Shown in pieces: positions 23,239 to 34,367 of a stretch of DNA of 64,000 nucleotides; the first letter of the stretch is position 1; each line of letters opens with the position of its first letter. Position numbers and translations under genes: made by a program. This DNA comes from Sepiola atlantica (taxonomy: Eukaryota; Mollusca; Cephalopoda; Sepiida; Sepiolidae). The notes under the pieces were generated by a model. It did no database searches. It saw only the letters and a program-made list of their open reading frames with translations, and was not told the origin of the DNA. The stretch lies in assembly GCA_963556195.1 (NCBI GenBank), contig OY744529.1:56979080-57043079 (forward strand), written 5' to 3'.

Positions 23239-23280
<42 letters not shown>
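23239..23280. repeat. (TA)n microsatellite
   Basis: 42 bp of TA shared as boundary by the Penelope element on the left and direct-repeat copy A on the right. Confidence 0.96.
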
Positions 23281-23283
<3 letters not shown>

Positions 23284-23483
23284 AAATGAATAAATGCGAA
23301 ATATTATTCTATTCACCCTAACTATGTTATATCAAAACACCTTACGTTTATTTAATTCAATTGTACATTTAATTATTTTTTAAATACATTATATATAGCC
23401 AATCAAACGCTGCGTAAACACATTCATCCAGATGCTTCATTAGCATTATAATTTCATAGAAACCTTCTAATAAATTAATATTC

Positions 23484-23552
<69 letters not shown>

Positions 23553-23755
23553 GAATAAATGCGAAATATTATTCTATTCACCCTCACTATGTTTATATCA
23601 AAACACCTTCCGTTTATTTAATTCAATTGTACATTTAATTATTTTTAAATACATTATATATAGCTAACCAAACGCTGCGTAAACACATTCATCCCGATGC
23701 TTCATTAGCATAATAATTTCATAGAAACCTGCTAATAAATTAATATTCTGAACAA
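23281..23755. repeat. Two 205-bp direct repeats separated by (TA)n
   Basis: Copy A (23281-23487) and copy B (23549-23755) are nearly identical, from AAATGAATAAATGCGAAATA through AACGCTGCGTAAACACATTC to AATAAATTAATATTC. The 60-bp spacer is (TA)n (23485-23548). High similarity implies a recent duplication. The left terminus AATGAATAAATGCGAAA also occurs at 4907 and 24257. Confidence 0.93.
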
Positions 23756-24063
23756 TTCATTTCTGTTTTCGTGTTACAGTTTTCTGATATATATATATTC
23801 AAAAGTTTTGTTAATATTAATGTTATTATTATTAGAAGTAGTAATATTAATTTCAACGATTTTATGAAAAACATTTAACGTTCTAAATGATTATTTTTAA
23901 ATTCTAATAAATTTCAGTCACATTTAAAGCATGCGTGTGTTTACACGAATCAACAACTAAGATTACCTGGCATAATTTATTTTTAAAAAATTACACTCCG
24001 CATTGAAAGAAGTAATTAACAGAGTTTTTCTTTAATATATACTTTATCTTTAAAATTAAATTC

Positions 24064-24147
24064 GTTGTTATTTTCGACGACGACAAGGACAACAACGACG
24101 ACGACTTAATGGTCGTCGTCGTTGTTGTTGTCGTTGAAAACAACATA
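24064..24147. repeat. Trinucleotide-rich hairpin
   Basis: A GAC/AAC-rich arm (about 24066-24105) is followed by its reverse complement (about 24110-24146). The result is a strong 35-40-bp hairpin with a 4-nt loop; it is read as (V)n or (T)n peptides in the open frames. Confidence 0.9.
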
Positions 24148-24485
24148 ATTATATTTGCTATAATAAAGAAAATGGAAAAATTCCTCACCCCTCTTAGCTT
24201 TTTAAATAATAAAAAAAATAGATTCATATTTTTAAAACTTTTTTCTCTCTTCTTAATTAATAAATGCGAAAGTTTTTTTTTTCCATTCATCCAAACTTTT
24301 TATATCAAATCACCAATCAATTGGGGATGGGTATAGTTAAAACAATGTTTTTACTTAGACTTCCATAATTTTAACAATAAACTTTGATAACATTGTAGAT
24401 TAACAACATCAGCTAAGTTTAAACAGTGTGATTCTACTTTTTAGCGTCATTCTAACTTAGTAGGACAGTTAACTGAAATATTTTG

Positions 24486-25200
24486 AACACTAACCCTAAG
24501 TCCGACGGGCAAGGTCGTAAAACATGCCCCCCAAATAACGCACAAAATGTATCTCCAATAGCAAAAAAAGGTTAACTGCCATAAAACCCTAGAATCGCCC
24601 GGATATAGAGGCTCATTTTAAGTTAAATTTCTATGCGACACTGATGCCCAACTCTACATTCTAAAATATGTTTTTGTTGTTTTCTGCTGCCGCCAGGATT
24701 TTCTGGGTATACACACGTAATCGCCTAAAAAGGTAGAATCGTATTTTTTGGGGGAGGGGTTAGAACAGGGTGTTAATCTACAATAATACCAAAACTTTTA
24801 ATATTGTTTATGTATACATGAAAAATAAGGTATTTAATTATTTAGCTATTTATTTAATTTTCACGCGAGAGAATAACACCACTAAACCTAATTTCTTAAA
24901 ATAAAAATAAAAAGGGACGTACACTTAAAAAATATAAGATTAAAAAAATATAATATGGGTAAATTTGCAAGTTAACTACATCCGCTACACCCCTAATAAA
25001 TATATTCTGCTTTTTAGGCGATTACGTGTGGACACCGTGGAAAATGGAAGAAGGAAAACATATTTTAGAATTTAGAGTGATGGATCAGTTTCCTATATAT
25101 TTAACTTAAATTGTGCGTTATTCTGTGCGTTATTTTATTTCGTGGGGAGGGATCTACTTTTTTCGGCGATTATGTGCCAGTCGGAGTAAGGGTTAGTGTT
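24486..25200. mobile_element. Foldback with 200-250-bp inverted arms
   Basis: Left arm 24486-24741 and right arm 25004-25200 are inverted, diverged copies sharing AACACTAACCCT, ATAACGCACA, TTTAAGTTAAAT, ATTCTAAAATATGTTTT and ACACGTAATCGCCTAAAAAG. The left arm has extra sequence. The 260-bp spacer is AT-rich and non-coding. A third copy of the arm end occurs near 37782-37865. Confidence 0.8.
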
Positions 25201-25265
25201 ACAAACATATTATTTAATTAACCCCCTCAATTAATGTCTGCCCGGAGGTCGGGTAGGTTTTGCTA

Positions 25266-25267
<2 letters not shown>

Positions 25268-25329
<62 letters not shown>
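25268..25329. repeat. (TA)n microsatellite
   Basis: 62 bp of TA. Confidence 0.97.
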
Positions 25330-25332
<3 letters not shown>

Positions 25333-25339
25333 TTAATGA

Positions 25340-27825
25340 GGTGTTTTTTTAATTCCGAAAAATGTTTTCCATAAAAAAGATCAAGAAATTGTTAGTCAAT
25401 AATACATTTATTCAGTATCAGATATCCAATCAATGTCCTAAAATTTCATACCAAATATCTGACCCCACCAAGAAAAACCCTCAGCGCTAAGAAAAGATAT
25501 ATTGGTAGGGTCAAATTCGTTGTGGTAGAATTATTTTGGCTTAAATTCTCAGGTGGCATATTGGTCGGAAAGACCCTTCTTGCATACTTTAAAAATACAT
25601 ACAATCCTATCGCACTAAAAGAAAATGGATTCATCTATAAGTTTCCCAATGTGTTTTTATAACTTATGTGTATCGTGTTTTTAATAACGTTTGGGTGAGA
25701 TCAAAAAAATGAACGTATCCGTTTTTACAGCGCAGATTTATATAAAAAAGTGACGTAAACTAATTGTTAGTTAATTATTTTAAAAATAACTCTGGTGTAT
25801 TTACAGTTTAACCCCATTGTTTTTCATGAAAAGTTTGCGGTAAGAAAAGCTTCAAATATCGGAAAAATTCTACATAAACGAACATAAATCGACGCCATTA
25901 AATGAACTTTCTCGATCAGGGTCTACAGTTGCGCAGGGCATTACTTTCATGCTGTGGTTTCATCGGGCGTTTGTTATTGGAATCGGAATCGGTAATTGTA
26001 TTGGAATCGAAGTGTATCGGTATATGAAAAATAATTAAACTGTCTGATCACGAGTCACAATTCTAGCAAAGATACAATTTATATAGATGTATATTTAAAA
26101 GCATAAAAGTGTTTTTGACGTTTAACAATAAGATTATAAAACAAGAGCTCACTGGGCAATTGATTCAGTTATAACAACTACACAGTAATCATATTAAAAA
26201 CCGCACACAATAAGTCCCGAATCGGATTATTAGTTTACAAATTTGAGTTATTTAAGTGAAGCTACTGTTGCCCGTTTTCAAAACAATTGAAACATCTGAA
26301 GATCGTTTGTTGATAAGGAATTGCTTTCTGATGGAAAAAATAAAGTTCAAACAAGGCAAAGTGTTATTCGGACTATTTTCCCTCGGGAACAACGAATATG
26401 AGCTGGGATGTTGGTGTCGCCCACATTTGCTAGTAATCCCGAAAAACATTAGACAATTCACAAACTCGTTTTGGTCGATAATAAATTGCGTGAGATAGCA
26501 GAGGCAGTGAAGATATAAGTAAGCAGTGCATTCGCCATCTTGCATGAACATTTGTCAATGAGCGAGCTGTGTTCAAAGTCGGTGCTACGTTTGCTCACAT
26601 TGAATAAAACAACAACACGTTGACGATTCACACTCATTTTTATTCAACTGTTTCATTGCAAAAATGAGGTTTTGCGTTAATATATGACAATTGGTCACTT
26701 CAGTCTTGAGTCAAATCAACAGTCAGGTGAAAGCCGACTTAAGCAACCAATCACGTTCACATGAGCAGACGAGGTTGATATTCTTCTGTGTCTTTTTGGA
26801 TTTGCAAGGTTGATTTTGTTCAATCGATTTCCTCAGCAACTGAGAAATGAGGATCTATTAATGGCGAATTTTACTTAGCATTATTGTTGCGTTTGAAGAA
26901 AGAATCGCCAAAAAACGACGACAAATGAAGAAGAAAATGCAGTCTGTCAGCAAGGCAATGTATCGTGACTCATGTCGATCGCAACGATAACAAAACTACA
27001 TGAATGCTGCTTCGATTTGCTTCCTAGCTAACCCTATCATCCAGGTCCGACCCCCGAGTGACTACTGGCGATTTGAAAATCTGTTAACTAACTGTGCCAG
27101 AAAAATAAAAGAATTAAAAAAGAAGTTTTGACTGTAATTCAATTTCCAACCAAATTTCGTGCAACCCACTTTCTCCTTGCCTTTCTCTCTCCAAACCAAA
27201 TCGCCGTCCTGTTCATGTATCTCCCCCGATATCCACATATGCAAATCACATAAACACTTGCACCTTTTTAAATCTGCATACACAAAATGCGAAGCACCTC
27301 ATTATATTCCCTGATGGTGAATGTTCCTCTTTATTGTCAACAAAATGTTCCAGAGAGAGGTGTGCCCTAGTACAAAGTGGCCTATTTTAAGTAAAAAAAA
27401 CAACAAATTGTTCGACAAAATAGGAATCGACTTGTTAGAGAAGCATACAATCAGTGTATCACTGTGGAAGGAGAGTATGTTTATAATAAAGTCGAATGTT
27501 AATTAAAAGTTGTGATGTTATTAGATATGCCCGGAACATTGCGCATTTTAATCAGTGCAATAACTCAGAAGCAAATCTACTTCAATCCTTACACGACTAA
27601 AATGAGCTCATAAAATAATAACCAATTTTTGGAGAATCTGCATAATGTTGTTTCAGGTATTTTTCATTTAAATCTTAATCAGTTAATGCTCTTCAGTGGG
27701 AATCACATGCACCCTGCGCTCTCTTTTTATAAGAAAAAGGGATACGTGTGACCCCTAATCGATTTTAATATGTAGTATATAATTCTTACAAAATTGATTG
27801 GTGTCTAGGTCCATTAACAAATTAC
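25340..27825. other. Intergenic stretch with one dispersed repeat copy
   Basis: No coding motif recognised. The segment 25915-26030 (GCGCAGGGCATTACTTTCATG ... TTGTTATTGGAATCGGAATC, in pieces) is repeated inverted at 56765-56890, where GATTCC-type runs and GCGCAACTGT recur. The 60-99-residue open frames near 26250-26550 and 27062-27283 show no recognisable motif. Confidence 0.5.
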
Positions 27826-28035
27826 CGGAGGAGATAAAGTCAGCCTTTTCGTACCTTCCTTCACTAACAACAGTGAAATTAATGACTTTAGACCGCTCCC
27901 AGCGACGCCAACCCCCTTTACACCGCTCTCAACGACAATAACGGCCGCTAGCAACAACGAAACCAATGACTGTACAACGTCCGAGGCAGCACGCGTCCGT
28001 TTAAGGACGGGCGGACCCGTCAGCCGAAAGCCTCG

Positions 28036-28150
28036 CCATCATACAGCTTAACGTCGAAGGCCTCACCACCGCCAAGCTTGCCATCCTAGAGAAGCTTTCC
28101 ACAAACAACAAGGCAACCGCCGTTCTCCTGCAAGAGACTCACAAAGAATA
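28036..28150 (+). pseudogene. LINE AP-endonuclease N-terminal relic
   Basis: Reads IQLNVEGLTTAKLAILEKL then ATAVLLQETHKE. The asparagine-containing first strand and the QETH motif (catalytic glutamate) are the first two conserved blocks of APE-type LINE endonucleases, which nick the target. A stop follows HKE and the remainder of the domain is deleted or unreadable. Confidence 0.8.
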
Positions 28151-28399
28151 AGAAAACCACATGCAGGCTCCACGGTACACACTAGCCGACCACATGTAGA
28201 GCAGATGACAACCTCTCTGGAGACTTCAAAAAAGAATGAGATCAAATCGGATATCAAAAATCTGACGCCACAAATGCAACTGAGGCCGACAACATCAATC
28301 CGAGTTCATCCTGCACCATGGTAACAAGGCTACAGAGTGGTTTCGATCTTTTTGCTCCTTCTGCTTCCTCACATCCAAGCACCCAGAGATATAGCGACA

Positions 28400-28960
28400 A
28401 GCCAAGGGCATCGCTCTCCGGAAGACTACCAAGCCGCTGGATGACCCAAAGGGATACCGCCCCACCGCTCTCCTCTGTATGTCATACAAGATAATGGAGC
28501 GTCTCTGCCATGCGCGCCTCGATCCGGTGACTGACCCAAAACTGCCAAACGAGCAAGCTGGCTTCCGCCACGGGAGGTCTACCGTGGACTAGGTAACCCT
28601 CTAAACCCAAGATATCAAAGATTCCTTCTAAGGAAGTGAGAAGGCAGGCGTTGTTCTCGTTGATCTCACAGCAGCGTACGATACTGTCTGGCGCTATGGA
28701 CTCCACTTAAAGCTCTTACAAATGATCCTGAACCGAAATATTGCGGGCTTCATCATGGAAAAGCTAACCAACTCTTCACACCAGCAACGGCCAATATAGC
28801 AGGCTCCGATGCTGTTTGACATTTACATCTACGACCCTCTAGACACGCTGTCCAAGAAATATGGATACGCTGACGATCTAGTCATTCTTCAGTCCATCAA
28901 GAACTGGTAAACGATCGAACTGGGGCTTACATCCTGTCAAGATACTTGACAGACCACGCC
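28400..28960 (+). pseudogene. LINE reverse transcriptase relic (Jockey-type)
   Basis: GYRPTALLCMSYKIMERL (about 28456-28510), LPNEQAGFRHGRSTVD (about 28543-28592), GVVLVDLTAAYDTVWRYGL (about 28650-28708; motif A with its aspartate), a short damaged PQGSVL region (28795-28820 keeps the following LFDIYIYD) and YGYADDLVIL (28860-28889; motif C with the catalytic DD). These are the standard RT blocks in order with roughly normal spacing. Stops at several places and no intact frame. Confidence 0.87.
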
Positions 28961-29084
28961 ATACCCATACCATCTAAACAACCGAGAGGCAAGCCACGAG
29001 CTCAATATCATGGTTGACAACAACATACTCCAGTTTCAGGCTGCCGTATCTCGGGGTCAAGCTTGACCGCACGCTGACATTCTG

Positions 29085-29770
29085 CTAACACCTGGAAAAC
29101 ATGTCCGTCAAGACATCGACCCACATCGCTCTAATACGCCGCCTAGCTGGTACCCCATGGGGTGCCTCGACCAAGACACTGCGCATATCCACACAGGTAT
29201 TTTTCTTCTTCGCCGCTGAGTACTGCTCCTCAGCATGGTGCAGGAGCTCCCACACTAAGAAGCTAAACACGTCGCTCAACACCGCCTTACGCACAGTCTC
29301 TGACTGCCTACGCGCCACGCCGATGAACCAACTACAGAAAATACGCCGGCATCACTCCACCAACCCTGTCCCGTGAAGCAATTGTCTTTGTACTGTCACG
29401 AACGGCCACCATCGATGAGCACCACTTTCTCCACAAGCTCGTCACAGAGACGTTTTCATGAGCTGGCCTGAAGTTACGACGTCCATTCGCGGAGCATGTC
29501 CACCAGCTCCAGCTTTCAATACCAATGACGTCACAAAACGAATCTGGCTCAAACGTCGCTGGACGGAGGAATGGCAGGCAGTAGATCAATAAGGACTGCA
29601 AAGATCTGTGGAGGAGCCGCTTGAACTACCAGGCATGGACCTCCCTCACCGGCAGCCGACAATCCTCAACCGCCGCGACCATGAAATGATGGGGACTCAG
29701 GGACTCGGCTGTCTGCGACTGTGGTCATCCTGAACAGGCAGTCGACCATAACATCGCGTAATGTCTAAAA
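29085..29770 (+). pseudogene. LINE ORF2 C-terminal relic
   Basis: Open from 29101: HIALIRRLAGTPWGASTKTLR, AEYCSSAWCRSSHTKKL and LNTALRTVSDCLRATP, the conserved post-RT region of Jockey-type proteins, where AEYC-xP-W-xRS-x-HT is typical. Further on, in another frame, CDCGHPEQAVDHNIA (about 29706-29756) matches the usual C-terminal C-x-C-G...H motif and ALDDETLA follows. Confidence 0.82.
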
Positions 29771-29939
29771 CACTGACCAACCAACGGCGAAGCCGGCATC
29801 GCTGCGCTAGACGACGAAACGTTAGCATGACTTTTCTCAACTAAGCTGCTGATCTGCCAACGGGATGCTGAAGAAAACGAAAAACGAAGAAGCAAATTAC
29901 TAATAAAAATAGCTAAAAACAAACACATCTTACTCATGT

Positions 29940-31230
29940 TGGTATATAATATCTATAATATAAATGTGATGTTTCTGTGATTATCGTTGCTGTCTGTTTC
30001 TCTCTCCGGGAATGCAATTAAAAATAAAACTGTACATTAAAATTAAATATAATTTGTTGTTTTTTAAATTTAATAAGAAATTTTATGGTGATATTAATTT
30101 TGTATCGGTGGGGAGTGGGAGGCATACGATAATATCGTCGTGTCTGAGATTGCACCAGTCATTTATGAACAGTAAATACGACCTTTTAGTTTATCTCAGA
30201 AAGAAGAATAGGAATATTCATATGTGTTTCGGAGATGAGATCAGCAGTAAACATGCGTTTTTATGAACCATTTCCGCCTTTTGTTAATATTATATATAAC
30301 AGAATTAGCCGAAATGTACCAAAGTTGTAAAGCAATCTTGGCAGATTTCTTTTGTTATTTAACATCAGAATTTTGGTGCTTTCTCCGCTTATCCGCACAG
30401 AAACCACTTCAATACAAACAGATTGAAATGTATTTAATTTGCATCATACAACGGAAATTTATCGCTACGAAAAAGACAAAGAGGTTTAATGAATGACAGA
30501 TGTAATGCATTATCATAACTCTTTGCGAGTCTCTTGTTTTAATCAATAATCTCCACATTATCAAAAGATGAATCCCACAAAATTTGCATGTGATATATAC
30601 ATCAAATTATCTGTAACATTTCATCAGATAGACCCCCACAACAAATATCCCTGCAGATTATATTGTTATTTCTGAATTTATCCAATGTTTACATAAAATG
30701 ATTTATATCGGCATTTTTATTAAACACGATAAGGCAATTTATTGCAAAAGTATAAAGCTCTATTACGATAGATCTAATTGTCTGGTAGATTAAGTTATTG
30801 AAATCTCCCTTGCCAGTAAATTTCTATGCGATGAAAGAGATATTCAAAATATATTCAAAAGATATTACAAAGTGGGTTCCATATTTAGAGATCGCATGAA
30901 TTATTTTGAACGTCGCAATTACCCTGCATTCTTCTCTTTTCTAAAGCAGTTCAAGGGCCCAGCATATCGTCATAATTAGGATATGTGAAGATACGCTTGA
31001 ATACCCTCTTAATGATAATAGTCTTCAAAATAACACTTAAAGGAGATACTTATTATATAGAGTTATATAGAGAAGGTAGTTTGCATTTGTGCTACTGGGG
31101 CAATTATTATGTTTTACAAACATATAACCTGTTTTTCCAATATCAAATAATGTAATATTACTACCTTGGCGAGACTGCATGGCATGTAGGGAGAAAAGAT
31201 AATACATTCATTATAAAACAAACAGCAAAT
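29940..31230. other. Intergenic stretch, nothing recognised
   Basis: AT-rich sequence. Open frames of 77-84 residues at 30012-30496 have no recognisable motif and typical AT-driven composition. Confidence 0.55.
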
Positions 31231-31234
31231 GCAT

Positions 31235-31235
<1 letters not shown>

Positions 31236-31292
<57 letters not shown>
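31236..31292. repeat. (TA)n microsatellite
   Basis: 57 bp of TA forming the left border of the foldback element. Confidence 0.97.
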
Positions 31293-31297
<5 letters not shown>

Positions 31298-31420
31298 TGC
31301 AAACATTATTAAAAATAACAGAACTTGTATTGTCTGGTTATATTATTTTTTAATCTTTTCAATATTTCTAATGATTTTCTTTGTGTAAAAATTAAAAAGG
31401 TTTATAAAGATTCCGTATGT

Positions 31421-31464
31421 GTCACTAACATTTTCGATTCCTCTTCGAATCATCTTCAGGTGTT
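31421..31464 (-). ncRNA. Hammerhead ribozyme motif (left arm)
   Basis: Minus strand: CTGAAGA (31459-31453), one extra U, perfect 5-bp stem II GATTC/GAATC with loop GAAGAG, GAAA (31435-31432), 3-bp loopless stem III AATGTT (31432-31427), A at the cleavage position, and a 3-bp stem I GTG/CAC (31425-31423 with 31460-31462). Core bases intact; helices I and III are minimal. Confidence 0.65.
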
Positions 31465-31747
31465 GATGACAAAATAGACTAAAAAGCTGGTGAAAGGAGA
31501 CAATCTTAAAAAATACATCGTAGAGACGGATACGTAAAAGAACGCCTTACATTGTTCCAATAAAGCCGTTGACGAATTAAATCTTTTAAAAATGTATTTA
31601 TGTATTAAATTATTTAATTTTAAAGAATGGCTGAATTTATGTGGTGTAGTCGAATAAATACGAAGAAGGAAAATGGGGAGGTAAGCAGTAATTAATTTTA
31701 TAAAAATGTCCCTTGTTTCGAATTTGAATTCAGCGACTGAGAATGTA

Positions 31748-31884
31748 AAAATGGTTTCACTAGTCTTATTTGCGATATTATTAATTGAAGGTTGTTATGT
31801 GTTTATGTAGATTAAGCGATCTACATGAAAACACAATAACCTACAATTAATAACATCGCGTATGAGACTAGTGAAACCATTTTT
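31748..31884. repeat. Near-perfect palindrome inside foldback
   Basis: Arms of about 67 bp (31748-31814 and 31818-31884) start AAATGGTTTCACTAGTCT and meet at GATTAAGCGATCTACATG. Few mismatches. Confidence 0.93.
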
Positions 31885-31950
31885 AAATGCTTAGCGTAGT
31901 TTAGTTTATTTTAGTGACGCCACCCTAGTATTTTATTCCATTTTGCAATC

Positions 31951-31999
31951 CACACCTGAAGATAATTCAAAGAGGAATAGAAAACGTTGGTGACACATA
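31951..31999 (+). ncRNA. Hammerhead motif (right arm), cleavage base G
   Basis: CTGAAGA at 31956-31962, weaker stem II, GAAA at 31980-31983, stem III AACGTT and stem I GTG/CAC as in the left arm. The base at the cleavage position is G, which hammerheads do not cut, so this copy is predicted inactive. Confidence 0.58.
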
Positions 32000-32145
32000 C
32001 GGTATTTTTATCGATATTTTTAATTCTAAAGCAAACAAAATCATTGGAAAGATGGAAAAGAGTAAAAAAGGTAGAATTAGACGGACAAGTTTTGTTATTT
32101 TTAATAATGTTTGCATGAATGAGAAAATGCTGCTTAAATACACAT

Positions 32146-32148
<3 letters not shown>

Positions 32149-32221
<73 letters not shown>

Positions 32222-32230
32222 TACATGTAT
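32149..32230. repeat. (TA)n-(GTAT)n microsatellite
   Basis: About 45 bp of TA followed by nine GTAT units. Confidence 0.96.
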
Positions 32231-32655
32231 GTACATGGTTTTAGATATAATACAAAAGAAATATATTTTTTTAAATATAATGTAAACAGCAAAAAATCTT
32301 CAAATTGTTAAATGTATGTATAATAAACAAAAATGTTTTTTTTTAAATATTTTTAACGATAAATAGCGTTTACCGTTTTCACACTTTTGTGTCAGTTTAG
32401 TTTATTTTGTATGTATACGATTGCTAAAAAAACGCATTTTACGCGAGATGTTGCAAGTGTACAAGATTAATCTTATCTATTTTTTGTGCATTTCTATATA
32501 GATTTGGGTCACACCACTCAACAGTCTGCGCCTTGAGGAAGGTATCTATGTTCGACACATAGAGAATAATATGCGTTAGTAAATAAGGTAGATCACTTTA
32601 TATTTTTTCTTTTTGTTATATATAAATATACAAATATATATAAAAGGACATGAAA

Positions 32656-32831
32656 GATGAGAATAAAAATTGGAAAAAGAACAATATTAATGAAATCATC
32701 AAGTAGTTTAAACAAGACATATAGCAATAAACTTTTAAAAGTTTATTAAAAAAGTGTATTGCTATATTTTTTGTTTAAACAACTTGATGATCCAATAAAT
32801 ATTTGTCTTTGTTCCAATTTTTATTCTCATC
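32656..32831. repeat. Foldback palindrome
   Basis: GATGAGAATAAAAATTGG (32657) pairs with CCAATTTTTATTCTCATC (to 32831). Inner matches include TCATCAAGTAGTTTAAACAA and TATAGCAATA around CTTTTAAAAG. The left arm is about 15 bp longer. Confidence 0.88.
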
Positions 32832-32940
32832 ATAATTTAATTTTATGATTGCTCTATCTCGTATATTAAGCATTGACTTTTCATGATAGGATTATTTTAA
32901 AGATAATATTTCATCTTGATCATCGCTCTTTTCTATTGTA

Positions 32941-32962
32941 TTATATATATATATATATATAA

Positions 32963-32998
<36 letters not shown>
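32941..32998. repeat. (TA)n microsatellite
   Basis: TA run with one interruption. Confidence 0.95.
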
Positions 32999-33001
<3 letters not shown>

Positions 33002-33004
33002 TAT

Positions 33005-34365
33005 AAATTTTTATTTATACAAACATTATTGGTTACATATGTGCATACATGTTTCGGTTGCACTTTTCCAAGAAAGTCAACCTTATCAGACCAAGAATTG
33101 TTCAGGAATGGATGTATTTAATGAATTTTCTATCCTAAAAAACTCTTTTTGGGATCTAGCATTTTCTATTTCTTATGAATTAGTATCGGATTACCTACTT
33201 CACTAGTTGACCTTTTTTTGCCAGTGGTTGTCCCTTTTTTATTACCCTTTATGGCGTCTCCATTGCCTTTTCTGTCCTCATTTTATTGCTCTCTGCTTTC
33301 TGGCCTGCCCAGCTTCACAGACTCACTCAAGCATAAATATCTTATCTATATATCAAGAATCACACATATATAACCAAACTCTAATACATACCCAAACACA
33401 CCTAAATAAACAAACAGATTAATAAACGGACATTGATATACATACACATCTAAACATGGACACATACACAGATCCACTATCAATCAAGCATATATTCAGA
33501 ATACATACGTGCTTATAAATATATTCTTAATGTATATTCCATAAAAAATAAATAAATAAGAATATTCTAGATATATATTCAATACATACATCCATACGTC
33601 TATACAGACCCAACATATACAGCTTTGCATGTAACACAAGAAATCAAAATGTCCTGACCTGTACAATATGGATACATTGATAAATACAGGCGGATTCCAT
33701 AACTGAGAAGAGCCAGCTACAGAATACACTCCACTCGAGAAAATATAATAAAAAGCAATAGCTCATACATTCTTCACATTTTGAATGATGCTTTAAGCAA
33801 ATTACATTTTATTTAATGAATCACCTAATTCATTATTGTTTATTATTCTCTTTACATTGCTAACTTTACTCTATATATGATTCTTCAAATCTCAATTTCA
33901 GCTTTAATATTTTTAGAGTTAATTCCACATGTCCTGTACTTTTCCAGGTTTATATTTATAGAATATTAACACATGTGTCAACATACTTCAATCTAGTCTA
34001 CTTTTTCAAGGCATTGCAGTTTGAGAATGTACAATGTATTTTAAAAACGGAGCAAATAACAAGACTCCCAAAGCATCAGTGACAAACTTCACTTTGAGGC
34101 ACCTATACTTTGATTTGATGGAAATATTAGTAACAGTTACTAATTGAGTTGAACCCATAATCATTATGACATAACAGTAATGAAAGCATTTAATTCATTA
34201 GTTAAGTAGTCTTGGATTTGTTACTTCTTATCCGCTGAAAAAAATAACTAATTTAAACTTTTCTCCGTTATCTGCATAAAAGCAATAAGAAATTTAAACT
34301 AATATAATGATCATGATTTAGAAAAAAAATAGTGTATTTAGTAAAATTATTTCAAACATTTACTT
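33005..34365. other. Intergenic stretch, nothing recognised
   Basis: Mixed AT-rich sequence, CA-rich at 33290-33500. Open frames are unconvincing and mostly low-complexity. Confidence 0.5.
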
Positions 34366-34367
34366 TT

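Larger units (their letters stand above)
21359..23239 (+). mobile_element. Penelope-like retroelement with inverted terminal repeats
   Basis: A roughly 200-bp sequence at 21359-21560 recurs inverted at 23030-23239 with high similarity (ACATGTGAAAAA, ACGAGAGGT-TTACCGGT, GTGAAGATTTTAAATTTATTC, AACGCACAACG). Between them lies a Penelope-type reading region, RT then GIY-YIG endonuclease, in order on the plus strand. Terminal repeats in direct or inverted orientation are usual for Penelope elements (pLTRs). The outer end of the right repeat meets (TA)n at 23239 and the left one is about 50 bp from (TA)n. The element is dead: the coding region is broken into at least four frames and the RT N-terminus is missing. 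Confidence 0.82.
27830..29920 (+). mobile_element. Decayed Jockey-type LINE
   Basis: A block clearly richer in G+C than its surroundings. In order on the plus strand are an endonuclease start, RT, C-terminal region and a cysteine/histidine-like tail, spread over several frames with many stops. The block opens with two related imperfect segments (27865-27920 and 27955-28010). The tail after 29860 is A-rich. The 5' part between endonuclease and RT is largely missing (about 28150-28400), so internal deletion has occurred. Family placement rests on the conserved blocks listed in the sub-features. Confidence 0.82.
31291..32122. mobile_element. Foldback element with hammerheads in both arms
   Basis: Left arm 31291-31475 and right arm about 31940-32122 are inverted copies: the outermost ATTCATGCAAACATTATTAA and AACAAAACTTGT, then AATGATTTT-TTTG, CCGTATGTGTCAC and CCTCTT-GAAT-ATCTTCAGGTG. 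The internal 460 bp contains another perfect-looking palindrome (31748-31884). (TA)n lies at both outer ends (31236-31292 and 32149-32194). No protein motif is present. The ribozyme-bearing, inverted arms suggest a non-autonomous Penelope-type element. Confidence 0.78.

Noticed and set aside
26252..26551. 99- and 80-residue frames on opposite strands
   Set aside because: No motif; neither strand looks more like coding sequence than the other.
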